From: JANSWY01 sp965243755
Lineage (GTDB): Bacteria; Bacteroidota; Bacteroidia; Cytophagales; Cyclobacteriaceae
DNA: 64,000 nt
Reading direction: 5' to 3'
NCBI GenBank assembly: GCA_965243755.1
Contig: CBDEVW010000007.1
Coordinates: forward strand, 1-64,000
Shown: positions 8,663 to 16,707 of the stretch, piece by piece
How the letters are laid out: the number at the start of each line of letters is the position of its first letter
Numbering within the stretch: the first letter of the stretch is position 1
Translations under genes and position numbers: made by a program
Notes under the pieces: model-generated
Databases searched by the model: none
Told to the model about the DNA's origin: nothing
The model's input: only the letters and a program-made list of their open reading frames with translations

Positions 8663-9238
8663 ATGCGTCTAGCCGCAATGGTAATGGCCGCTGGTGGTTC
8701 TTCCAGAATGGGACAACCAAAACAAGTCATGGACATTAATGGCAAGCCAATGATCTTACATGTACTGGAAAAGTTGACTTATCTGGATCTGGCCTTCACG
8801 GGATGTGTTACAGGGGCCAATAGTCAACTGATTGCGGCAACATTACCAGCAGACATAAGGATCATTCAAAATGAACTGTGGGACAGGGGATTAGGAACAA
8901 GTGTTGCTCAGGCCATCGCCTATGTTGATTCAATTAAAGCAATAGATCATGTGTTAATTGTGCTGGCTGATCAACCGTTTATTAATAATCAGGACTTGCA
9001 AAGAATGATAACACTAAGTGCTCAGTTTCCTGGTAAATGTATTGCTTCTTCCTATTCGGGAAGTCCGGGAGTTCCGGTTATTTTTCCAAGAAAGTTTTTC
9101 AAATCATTATTGCACCTCGAAGGAGATAAAGGAGCTAAAAGCTTTCTAACTAATTTATCGATGGCGCATTTACACCTGTATGAACATCACCAAAATTTAT
9201 TAGACCTGGATACGCCAGAGGATGTTTCCAATATTTAG
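8663..9238 (+). CDS. mocA: MocA/MobA-like molybdenum cofactor nucleotidyltransferase
   Basis: This 191-residue protein is an NTP-transferase of the MobA-like family. The N-terminal nucleotide-binding signature MVMAAGGSSRMGQPKQ (about 6-21) is complete, with the Lys that contacts the phosphates. VLIVLADQPFI (about 95-105) carries the Asp of the metal site. GSPGVPVIFP and GDKGAKSFL follow, both typical of MocA-type cytidylyltransferases. These enzymes add CMP to molybdopterin to form the cytosine dinucleotide cofactor used by xanthine-dehydrogenase-type enzymes. That fits the tight coupling to xdhC. The ATG at 8663 is 3 bases after the xdhC stop. A role with GMP instead of CMP cannot be excluded from sequence alone, but the XdhC neighbour argues for MocA. 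Confidence 0.88.
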   Translation: MRLAAMVMAAGGSSRMGQPKQVMDINGKPMILHVLEKLTYLDLAFTGCVTGANSQLIAATLPADIRIIQNELWDRGLGTSVAQAIAYVDSIKAIDHVLIVLADQPFINNQDLQRMITLSAQFPGKCIASSYSGSPGVPVIFPRKFFKSLLHLEGDKGAKSFLTNLSMAHLHLYEHHQNLLDLDTPEDVSNI

Positions 9239-9301
9239 AATAGGTCAGATTGAGGTTCCATCCAATTTATAAGCCTTCTGTGATCCCAAAAGTCATAATT
9301 A

Positions 9302-9325
9302 TGAAGTCCTTTGGCAGAATATTTA
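9302..9325 (+). repeat. Upstream copy of a 24-base block shared by two small genes
   Basis: The block TGAAGTCCTTTGGCAGAAT plus five more bases matches the block at 9652-9675 at 20 of 24 positions. Both copies lie 25 to 40 bases before a small paralogous ORF and both hold a TTTG that could serve as a -33 promoter box. In both copies the next TTTG is 29 bases further on. It is either a duplicated promoter or a regulatory site. Confidence 0.5.
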
Positions 9326-9350
9326 AGTGCTGAACCAGCTTCTTTGATGT

Positions 9351-9551
9351 ATGAAAGCAATTACAGAAGAATACTATGTTTGGTACAACAAAGTAAAAAA
9401 CAGAGTAGAATCAGCAACGATCACCGAGTTTTTGAAAGGAAGACCTTTTGAGCAAAATGATGATTTGAAGGTAATTTGCCAGATTAAGTGTGATAAAAAG
9501 GAAAGTAAGCAGGTGGTAAGCCTGATCAATAACAGTTTGCGAAGATCTTAA
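9351..9551 (+). CDS. Small hypothetical protein, 66 aa (tandem pair, copy 1)
   Basis: This short cytoplasmic protein starts MKAITEEYYVWYNKVKNRV. I do not recognise it, but a second ORF at 9716-9853 starts with a nearly parallel sequence (MKAIIEQYYLWFNKVRN), which argues that both are or were expressed genes. The N-terminal half looks like an amphipathic helix rich in aromatic residues. The C-terminal half is basic and ends NNSLRRS. The gene is preceded by a 24-base block shared with copy 2 and followed by a strong terminator 40 bases after its stop, which supports real transcription. It is separated from mocA by 112 bases and is probably its own unit. Confidence 0.7.
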   Translation: MKAITEEYYVWYNKVKNRVESATITEFLKGRPFEQNDDLKVICQIKCDKKESKQVVSLINNSLRRS

Positions 9552-9590
9552 TCTTTCAAACACTATCTCAATTTCTAATAACATGTGCAG

Positions 9591-9624
9591 AGTCCTGTTT
9601 TCTCTAGAAGACAGGACTTTTTTT
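9591..9624 (+). terminator. Rho-independent terminator after the first small gene
   Basis: An 8-bp perfect stem, AGTCCTGT with ACAGGACT, encloses a 12-base loop and is followed by a run of T (TTTTTTTA). It lies 40 bases after the stop of the 66-residue protein gene. Confidence 0.88.
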
Positions 9625-9651
9625 ATGTGAAATTTTGAGGTGGCAATATAT

Positions 9652-9675
9652 TGAAGGCTTTTGACAGAATCTTTA
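9652..9675 (+). repeat. Downstream copy of the 24-base upstream block
   Basis: This is the second copy of the block at 9302-9325, with 20 of 24 bases identical (core CAGAAT and TTTA retained). It lies 41 bases before the ATG of the second small ORF. Conservation of the upstream block together with the ORF N-terminus points to duplication of a whole small transcription unit. Confidence 0.5.
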
Positions 9676-9715
9676 TTCGTGCATTGCCGAATTTTGAAAT
9701 ATAAAGTTAGAAGAT

Positions 9716-9853
9716 ATGAAAGCGATAATAGAACAATACTACCTGTGGTTTAATAAAGTAAGAAATTTTGTAAGCCCCGAAATTAAATTGAATAGAAGCA
9801 TCAAAGAGCAAACTAATAACCGATCGCTATTATTAAGCGAGGTGCAAGCGTAA
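9716..9853 (+). CDS. Small hypothetical protein, 45 aa (tandem pair, copy 2, possibly decayed)
   Basis: Read by eye, ATG at 9716 opens a 45-codon frame ending with TAA at 9851-9853. The first 17 residues, MKAIIEQYYLWFNKVRN, match the start of the 66-residue protein upstream at 12 positions, mostly with conservative changes elsewhere. After that the two diverge, and this copy is shorter and ends LLLSEVQA. It may be a truncated paralogue or a distinct member of a small family in which only the N-terminal helix is conserved. Its stop codon is also the first bases of a palindromic element. No function can be assigned. Confidence 0.5.
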   Translation: MKAIIEQYYLWFNKVRNFVSPEIKLNRSIKEQTNNRSLLLSEVQA

Positions 9854-9938
9854 ATAGTTGTGAGTAAGTTTGAACAGTAGCCCTGACAGGGGTAAACAAG
9901 ACCTGCCCATACCGACCTGGGGCAGGCTTGTCTATTTA
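9851..9938 (+). other. Multi-hairpin palindromic element (possible structured RNA or REP-like repeat)
   Basis: Nested complementary segments are visible. TAAATAG (9851-9857) pairs with CTATTTA (9932-9938). Inside, CCCT (9881-9884) pairs with AGGG after a 3-base loop. ACAAGACCTGCCC (9896-9908) pairs with GGGCAGGCTTGT (9920-9931) with one bulge and an 11-base loop. Together they draw a three-way-junction-like shape of 88 bases. It begins at the stop codon of the small ORF and is not followed by a T run, so it is not a classical terminator. It could be the 3' structure of the small transcript or a REP-type palindrome. Confidence 0.45.
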
Positions 9939-9945
9939 GTGGTGT

Positions 9946-9983
9946 AAAAAAGAATCCGGCACTTTCTCAAGTCCGGATTTCTT
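9946..9983 (-). terminator. Rho-independent terminator of the Oar-like receptor gene
   Basis: On the minus strand, a stem of AAATCCGG with CCGGATT, extended by ACTT/AAGT around a four-base loop, is followed by TTCTTTTTTAC. It lies 19-56 bases after the stop of the TonB-dependent receptor gene. Confidence 0.82.
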
Positions 9984-10001
9984 ATTTATGTCATTAAATG
10001 G

Positions 10002-13000
10002 TTAAAAGGTATACCTCAAGCCAAATTGCAACTGCCACCTGGAGATTAATCCTGTTTCAGGGGTAAAGGTTTCGGTAAGGGAAGGATCAAATGTGTAAAC
10101 AACATCCCCGGTAGAGGCATCAGTTGAAGCACCAATAATTTGTGTATTGGTAGGGAACTGTCTAATACCCCAATCAGAACTGATTAAGTTCCCGAAGTTC
10201 AAAATGTCAACACTAAACTGGATTTGATGACCATTTGAGAGGTTGTAATCCTGAAGTAATCTGAGGTCCCATCGTGAATACCAGGGGCTTAGGATCGCAT
10301 TTCTTTCTGAGTATTCACCCCGGTTTTTACTGAGGTAATCATCCTGGCTAATAAATGCCTTTAAAGCAGCACGTTGTTGAGCGGCAGTTACTGTAGAGCC
10401 ATCAACAGGATCTGGTGTATCCGCAAAGTTCATCTGATCAATTTCGGCATCTGTTGGGATATATATCAGGTCATTACCAAAGCTTAGCGCACCATCATTG
10501 TTGATGTCACCGGAATAAGTGTAACTAAATCTTCCTCCCTGAGCATATTCAAAGAAAGTTGAAATCGTTGTTCCCCATTTGCCTCCTCCATAGGTGAAGT
10601 TCTTATAAATGTTACCTACAATACGGTGCTTGTTTCCATAGATAGATGGAGCCAGTACTGTTTGGTTCACATCTCCCAAAGCGGGATTTCTATCAAATGC
10701 GTCACTGGTGATCTCCGCTTCAATTGAGGTAACATCTTTGGCGTCCAGGAAATTATAGGCAAGACTGGTGTACAAACCATTTTCCCAACTTCTTTTAATC
10801 TCTGCGGTCAGGTTAAATGCATATCCTTCATCAGTATTGGTGAAAATGTACGCATTATTAATTTTTTGGGAGCTCAAATAATACGGACGGTTGTCACCTG
10901 GGGAATTCAATGTGCCCTGAGGTGATCCTCCAAGACCATAATTTCTCACCATCATGGCATTGATGTCTTTGGTGTAATTGAGGTCTAGTGTTGCGACCCA
11001 TCCACCATTGAACTGTCTGTCGAACCCAATGTTTGATCGCCAAACCTGAGGGAATTTAAAGTCGTTAGCGGTCATGTTATAGAAAAATGTATTGGGGTTC
11101 GCAACCTGGTTTCCTATCCACACAAACGGGAACCTACCAGTAAATAATCCTGTACCACCTCTCACCTGCAGTACTTGTTCACCACCAACATTCCAGTTAA
11201 ATCCAACTCGTGGGGAGATCAATGGTGTTTGTTTTGGTAAAACAGTATGATCAAATGTTACTGATTCATTATTTTCATCTGTATAGATAATGGAGGGGTC
11301 ATAACAACAGTTTCTATCGATGTTTTCCTGAATTTTTTCGCTGGTATCAAAGTACAACGGCAAATCCATTCTCACACCCGCCGTTAAAGTGAAATCATCA
11401 GTCAGTGCAATTTTATCCTGCACATAAACGGCCCATTGACCAACATTAGTTTCGGCAAGGGCCCAGGTGTCGTTAGCATTGTTGCCATCAAATACTGATT
11501 GGGAGTAGTTGGCAATGTTTTCCAGTTGACTGATCCCATCTGTGTTGTTGGTATTGACAAAATTCAAGAAATCCTGTACTGAATTAAACCCAGGCCCAAA
11601 GGATCCTCCAGGGTAATAATCAATGTTATTGTTGTATGGAGGGGTTACACCGGGGATCTCAAATGGTTCATACACACCCAGGTTAAATGAGTTATCGAAG
11701 CTGAATTTCTCGAATGATGTTCCAACTGTAATGGTATGATTACCGGCATAGATATCGAAGTTATCGGTGAATTGGATAACATCCTGATCCAGCCTGTTAT
11801 GAATTGAAAACGGTTCATGTCCGGCAACAATTCCTCTTACCCCAAACTGATTGATGTTGACAACTGGAAATGGTGTGCTCATTGGATCTCTGCTGTCATC
11901 AAATTTGGTGTATCCTACCTGAAGCTTGTTGGAGAATTTTGTGCCCAGCAATGACCTCAATTCCAGTAGTCCTGAATGTATCTTGTTGTTGATCTGATAT
12001 CCTGAGTTTTGAAACTGTATGGTGGTAGCATCCGGGCCTCTTCTTCCCAGTGCACTTGGGTGTGCCGGTTTTTGTTTTGACGCATCCAGGAAATTGTAAG
12101 TTGCTACCAGGGTGTGATTCTTGTTGATGTTCCAATCGATTTTGGCAATTCCTTTCTGGTTATCTGTATTGTGAATAAATCCCTGATACGCTCCGGGATC
12201 ATAACCGATAGATCTTAGTGCATCCCTAACATCAATCAGGTCCTGCTCCGGAATTCTTGATTCATTGAGGGCTCCACTTCCGGTATTGGCTACAAATGCC
12301 GATCCCAGATCCTCTCGTCGCTCCATTTCAAAGTTGACAAAGAAGAAAACTTTATTCTTCACGATTGGTCCGCCTAAGCTAAAGCCTGTTTGAAGTTGAC
12401 TTAAGTCTGGAACAAAAATCTCTTCGCCTTCAATTTTCTTTCCAGTCAGGTTATCCGATCTGCTGAACCCAAATACGGTACCTTTCAGTTCGTTAGTTCC
12501 ACTTTTCGTAATCGCATTGATCGCAGCACCCGTAAACCCGGCCTGAGTAACATCATACGGCGCTACAGACACCTGTATTTGATCAATAGCATCCAGTGAA
12601 ATTGGTTGGGCATCTGTCTGACCTCCTGGTGTTGCAGCATCAAGACCAAATGGGTTAGTGAAAATCGATCCGTCCAGTGAAAAGTTATTATACTGATCGT
12701 TTCGGCCTCCAAATGAGTTACCATCCGAGGCAGGGGTAAGCCTGTAGATGTCAGCACTGGATCTGGTAATGGTTGGCATTTTCCTGATCAGGGCGTTATC
12801 ATAGTTTGAAGTATAACCCTGTTTATCATCATCGAAAACTTCGTTTTCTGCCACAATGACTACTTCTTCCAGCTCCTGCGAACTTTCTCTGAGTTCAAAG
12901 TCAATGTTCAGGTTCTGTCCTAATGCCAGGTATACATTCTCCTGGGTCATGCTTTCAAATCCTACAAAGGATACTGTGATTGTATATGGCCCACCAACAC

Positions 13001-13223
13001 GAAGGTTAGGTAAGTTAAATTTTCCATCTACCCTGGTTGAATTTCCATATTCAGTTCCTGTGGGTGAATGTATGGCGATTACAGACGCTCCGGGGAGCCC
13101 TTCACCATTCTGATCAGTTACCTGGCCACTAATGGACGCGGTTGTAACTCCCTGGGCCAGCAAACCATTGCAGGCCAGCACAAGAAGACACGCAAAAAAT
13201 AATTGGTATACAGTGTTTTTCAT
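10002..13223 (-). CDS. TonB-dependent outer membrane receptor, Oar-like, with carboxypeptidase-regulatory domain
   Basis: The 1073-residue product has a signal peptide (hydrophobic FFACLLVLAC, cleavage near LLAQG). Next is a carboxypeptidase-regulatory-like beta domain (about 28-105, with SISGQVTDQNGEGLPGASV), then a TonB plug (about 120-240) with DNALIRKMPTI and the SVAPYDVTQAGFTGAAINAITKSGT segment. That segment is typical of the Oar subfamily of TonB receptors rather than SusC. A long beta-barrel follows and ends in an aromatic residue (LQFGLRYTF). It should sit in the outer membrane and import or export a large substrate with TonB energy. In some Bacteroidota and myxobacteria Oar proteins take part in protease or signal export. 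No SusD partner is adjacent, in keeping with Oar rather than SusC. It is a single-gene unit with its own terminator. Confidence 0.93.
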   Translation of the reverse strand: MKNTVYQLFFACLLVLACNGLLAQGVTTASISGQVTDQNGEGLPGASVIAIHSPTGTEYGNSTRVDGKFNLPNLRVGGPYTITVSFVGFESMTQENVYLALGQNLNIDFELRESSQELEEVVIVAENEVFDDDKQGYTSNYDNALIRKMPTITRSSADIYRLTPASDGNSFGGRNDQYNNFSLDGSIFTNPFGLDAATPGGQTDAQPISLDAIDQIQVSVAPYDVTQAGFTGAAINAITKSGTNELKGTVFGFSRSDNLTGKKIEGEEIFVPDLSQLQTGFSLGGPIVKNKVFFFVNFEMERREDLGSAFVANTGSGALNESRIPEQDLIDVRDALRSIGYDPGAYQGFIHNTDNQKGIAKIDWNINKNHTLVATYNFLDASKQKPAHPSALGRRGPDATTIQFQNSGYQINNKIHSGLLELRSLLGTKFSNKLQVGYTKFDDSRDPMSTPFPVVNINQFGVRGIVAGHEPFSIHNRLDQDVIQFTDNFDIYAGNHTITVGTSFEKFSFDNSFNLGVYEPFEIPGVTPPYNNNIDYYPGGSFGPGFNSVQDFLNFVNTNNTDGISQLENIANYSQSVFDGNNANDTWALAETNVGQWAVYVQDKIALTDDFTLTAGVRMDLPLYFDTSEKIQENIDRNCCYDPSIIYTDENNESVTFDHTVLPKQTPLISPRVGFNWNVGGEQVLQVRGGTGLFTGRFPFVWIGNQVANPNTFFYNMTANDFKFPQVWRSNIGFDRQFNGGWVATLDLNYTKDINAMMVRNYGLGGSPQGTLNSPGDNRPYYLSSQKINNAYIFTNTDEGYAFNLTAEIKRSWENGLYTSLAYNFLDAKDVTSIEAEITSDAFDRNPALGDVNQTVLAPSIYGNKHRIVGNIYKNFTYGGGKWGTTISTFFEYAQGGRFSYTYSGDINNDGALSFGNDLIYIPTDAEIDQMNFADTPDPVDGSTVTAAQQRAALKAFISQDDYLSKNRGEYSERNAILSPWYSRWDLRLLQDYNLSNGHQIQFSVDILNFGNLISSDWGIRQFPTNTQIIGASTDASTGDVVYTFDPSLTETFTPETGLISRWQLQFGLRYTF

Positions 13224-13388
13224 ATATCGTTAATTTTGGGTACTATTTGTTAATCTAGGTGGTAACTAAATTTAACCTATTCCCTGAATTGATAATACTA
13301 TTTCAACTATCAATTTTATTTTTCTCGAATTAAGTCTGAGAAAATACACTGTATCCAATTATTTACATCGATTAAAGATTGATCAAAT

Positions 13389-13934
13389 TCATTCTGAATT
13401 TTGGTGAATCACATCATACGTTAGGATTTGCAGGCCGTCTTCGAATGACTCTGTGTGCTTGTGTTTACAGTGGTAGCTTTTGCTCAATCCATGAAACAAT
13501 GGAATACCACCCCCAGCAATAGCTGGATTCAGCTTAATCTTCATAACATCAATCATCTGGTTTTCCATCAACCATCCAGCAAAAGTTCCTCCACCACACA
13601 AATAGATATCTGTATTGGCAGTTGACTTGATCTCCTCGATCTTCTTGATTTCAGGCTTACACACATGAACTTTCTCATGAGTATTGTCTAAATGCAAGCG
13701 ATCTGAAAATATATAATGTTCCATATGAGGATAGGCGGGTTGTCCGGGTTGTAAACCAAACTGATAACCAAATTCATAGGTGTTTCTACCCATGATCACT
13801 GTGCCAAAGGATTTGAGGTCTTCCTGGTATTGCCTGACTCCCGGACCATCCGGCAAATACATGCTAATGTCATTTCCGGGTCCGGCAATAAAACCATCCA
13901 AGGTCACAGCAACGTAATAAACAATGCGTTGCAT
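13389..13934 (-). CDS. Dihydrofolate reductase-like (RibD C-terminal) family reductase
   Basis: This 181-residue cytoplasmic protein belongs to the DHFR/RibD-C superfamily (YyaP/YwjB-like). The N-terminus IVYYVAVTLDGFIAGPGND matches the family start, VIMGRNTYE (about 47-55) is the conserved mid motif, and DIYLCGGGTFAGWLM (about 109-123) is the GGG nucleotide-binding loop for NADPH. KLNPAIAGGGIPLF is the typical C-terminal motif. Family members are annotated as deaminase/reductases, but the physiological substrate is usually unknown and they are generally not the housekeeping DHFR. The gene is monocistronic and divergent from the TPR histidine kinase, with 259 bases between. Confidence 0.88.
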   Translation of the reverse strand: MQRIVYYVAVTLDGFIAGPGNDISMYLPDGPGVRQYQEDLKSFGTVIMGRNTYEFGYQFGLQPGQPAYPHMEHYIFSDRLHLDNTHEKVHVCKPEIKKIEEIKSTANTDIYLCGGGTFAGWLMENQMIDVMKIKLNPAIAGGGIPLFHGLSKSYHCKHKHTESFEDGLQILTYDVIHQNSE

Positions 13935-14193
13935 ATCTAAAAAATTTAAAGTGAATAAAGGATTTTGTACCAGAGGTACTTTTCAAGCTCGCATACAATC
14001 TTTGATGACATTGCAGGAGCGTAAGGAGTGAATTAATTGTTCATAATACTTGTAAGGTAGACAATTTTTGAAGCAAATCAATGCCTGTTGTCCTCATCAA
14101 AGCCCAATAATCAAGAATTTCGATCATATCCTCAATTGATAGGGCTAAATTTATTAGCTTCTGTTAATTCATTTTGGGAATTAAGCACTAAAT

Positions 14194-16704
14194 ATGTGTA
14201 TGCAATTCGTTCGACAAATACGAATGCTATCAGCTATAGTAATTACAACCCTGCATATGGGGTTGGCAGTAGGACAAAATGCTAATATCGATAGCCTGGT
14301 GCTGGTACTTTCTGAAGCAAAGGAAGATACGCTCAAAGTTCAGACTTTGTGTGCCCTTTCCTACGCACTGTTTGGCAAAAATCCGGACAGTACAGTGCTA
14401 TTGGCTAAGCAGGCCTATGACCTTTCTGTTGAATTAAATTATTTACCAGGACGATCAAAATCCCTCAACAGGGTCGGGATTGGATTTTATATGAAAGGTG
14501 AATATGATTCCGCATACAGTTACTATCTGCAGTCCAAAGAATATGCCCTTCAACTCAATGACCAGGAAACTGTCGCCAACCTGAACACGAACCTGGGCAT
14601 TATTCACTACTTCAAAGGAGAGTTTGATGAGGCAGCTGCATTAATGGAGAAAAGCCAGGATTATTATGACGCTGTGGGAAGTCATGAAAATCAGGCGAAG
14701 ATACTGGCGAATATTGGTTCAATCTACCTGGGTGTTCCAGACTATGAGAAGGCCATTCAGTATTTCAAACGGGCACTTGAGGTTCAGTTGCATACCAATA
14801 ATGCTAGGGCAATTGCGGTGAGTTACAGCAACCTGGGTATTGCTTACAGAAATCTGGGGCAGGTAGATAATGCGCTAAGTTATTTCTATAAAGCTGAGCA
14901 AACTGTTGACGGAACAGGAGAACAAATCATTGGATCTATATATTCAAGCATCGCCAATGTCCATATGGATCGAAATCAATACAATAAGGCGCTTGAGTAC
15001 AGATTGAAGGCAAAGAAATATCATGAAGACATAGGAGATAAAAGACAATTGGCCAATACGCTAAGCAATGTTGGAATGGTTTATTTCAATTTGGATAAGC
15101 TGGACAGTGCTCATCATTATTATCGCCGGGCAATGCAATTGATGAATGAGTATACTGATGTCTGTGGCTGGATGGTGTATACCAATATGTCGCAATTAAT
15201 GTTGAAGCAACAATCCTACGATTCCGCAATTTTTTATGCCAAAACAGGAATTGACAAAGGTCAAAAATGCAATAACCCCATTCTGATTGCACAATGTAAG
15301 GGCAATATGGGTGAAGCATATTACCAGAAAGGTGAATATAGGCGGTCATTCCAGTTGGCTCGGGAAGCGCACGAGATTGCCAGTGACTTAAAGGTAAAAG
15401 ACATTATCATGAGGGCAAGCCTCTTAATGAGTAAAAATCAGGAGAAGCTTGGAGACTATGAGTCGGCTTTGAATTATTATAAGGAATCAGAGGCGCTTAA
15501 GGATTCCATATTTGATGTGGAGAAAGCTGGAGAACTGGCAAGAATGGAGGCTGAGCATGTTTTTAATAAAGAAAAGCAATTGCTTGAACTGGAAGCTCAA
15601 AAGCTGGCTTTACAAAATCAGGCTGAGAGAGATCGCAACAGGTTAATCTTATACTTCTCGATTGCTGCTATTGTGTTACTTGCAGGGCTGTTCATAGTCG
15701 CGTTTGTATCCTATCGAAGAAAGAACCGTGACCATCAACTGATATCCAGACAAAACCAGGCACTGGAGGAACTCTCCAACTTCAAGGAAGGTCTGACTCA
15801 TATGATCGCTCATGACATGAAGAATTCACTGAATACCATTTTAGGATTGTCTGAAAGCGAACCCTATGATAAAAAGATGCACACAATCAGTCAATCTGGA
15901 AATGTGATGCTGCACTTAGTGACCAATATGTTGGATGTTCAAAAATTTGAAGAGGCCAAAATGCAGATCAACATGCAATCTCACGCTTTAGGCGATCTGA
16001 TTGAAGCTGCCCGACAACAGACTGCTTTGTTTTTTCAAATGAAAAGTCTAAATGCGGAAATTGATATTCACAGAAATCTCCAGCTAACGGTTGATAAAGC
16101 GTTGATGGTAAGGGTATTAGTAAATTTAATTACCAATGCAATTAAACACTCTGACTCAGGCCAAACCATTGCTATTCGGTCAGAAATCATAAACCGTAAG
16201 AACTATCCCGTTTGCAATATTTTAGTAAAGGATCAGGGCGAAGGAATTGATCAGAAGGAATTGCCGTATGTGTTTGACAAATTCTGGCAGTCTGAAAAAT
16301 CCCATCTTTCGAAATCTCCGTCAACCGGGTTGGGCCTTACTTTCTGCAAGATGGCTGTAGAAGCACATCAGGGGACCATTGCTGTTAGTTCAATAAAGGG
16401 AAAGGGAAGTGAGTTTTGTATTAGTCTCACACTTGAACGCGATCCGGAAGCTATAGTAAATAGTGAAAAAGTGTTTTATGATTCCAATGTACTTAAAGCC
16501 ATTTCGGAAGCTGACAAGGCGTTGATTAAACCTTATCTACCTGAATTACGGCAACTTCAAATTTATCAGGTAGGTGAAATCAATAAAATACTCAACCAAT
16601 TTACCCCGGACCTGGAAACTTCTCAATGGAGGGACGACCTTGATCTGGCGATTAAACAAGCCAACGAAGAACGGTATAAGGAATTATTAAATCTTATTGA
16701 TTAG
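14194..16704 (+). CDS. TPR-containing membrane sensor histidine kinase
   Basis: The 836-residue protein starts with a signal-like segment (basic MCMQFVRQIR, then a hydrophobic stretch to about 27). The exported part has about eight tetratricopeptide-like repeats (about 45-440), several with the NLGxxYxxxGxYDxAxxxY pattern. A coiled coil (440-480) and a membrane helix (484-506) follow, then a cytoplasmic kinase core: HisKA with His540 in MIAHDMKNSLN, and HATPase with Asn648 in NLITNAIKHS and G boxes DQGEGI and STGLGLTF. A C-terminal extension of about 85 residues (750-836) is helical and unusual. The periplasmic TPR sensor implies detection of a peptide or protein. An internal ATG at codon 11 would shorten the signal. 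The response regulator begins 3 bases after its stop. Confidence 0.92.
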   Translation: MCMQFVRQIRMLSAIVITTLHMGLAVGQNANIDSLVLVLSEAKEDTLKVQTLCALSYALFGKNPDSTVLLAKQAYDLSVELNYLPGRSKSLNRVGIGFYMKGEYDSAYSYYLQSKEYALQLNDQETVANLNTNLGIIHYFKGEFDEAAALMEKSQDYYDAVGSHENQAKILANIGSIYLGVPDYEKAIQYFKRALEVQLHTNNARAIAVSYSNLGIAYRNLGQVDNALSYFYKAEQTVDGTGEQIIGSIYSSIANVHMDRNQYNKALEYRLKAKKYHEDIGDKRQLANTLSNVGMVYFNLDKLDSAHHYYRRAMQLMNEYTDVCGWMVYTNMSQLMLKQQSYDSAIFYAKTGIDKGQKCNNPILIAQCKGNMGEAYYQKGEYRRSFQLAREAHEIASDLKVKDIIMRASLLMSKNQEKLGDYESALNYYKESEALKDSIFDVEKAGELARMEAEHVFNKEKQLLELEAQKLALQNQAERDRNRLILYFSIAAIVLLAGLFIVAFVSYRRKNRDHQLISRQNQALEELSNFKEGLTHMIAHDMKNSLNTILGLSESEPYDKKMHTISQSGNVMLHLVTNMLDVQKFEEAKMQINMQSHALGDLIEAARQQTALFFQMKSLNAEIDIHRNLQLTVDKALMVRVLVNLITNAIKHSDSGQTIAIRSEIINRKNYPVCNILVKDQGEGIDQKELPYVFDKFWQSEKSHLSKSPSTGLGLTFCKMAVEAHQGTIAVSSIKGKGSEFCISLTLERDPEAIVNSEKVFYDSNVLKAISEADKALIKPYLPELRQLQIYQVGEINKILNQFTPDLETSQWRDDLDLAIKQANEERYKELLNLID

Positions 16705-16707
16705 GTA

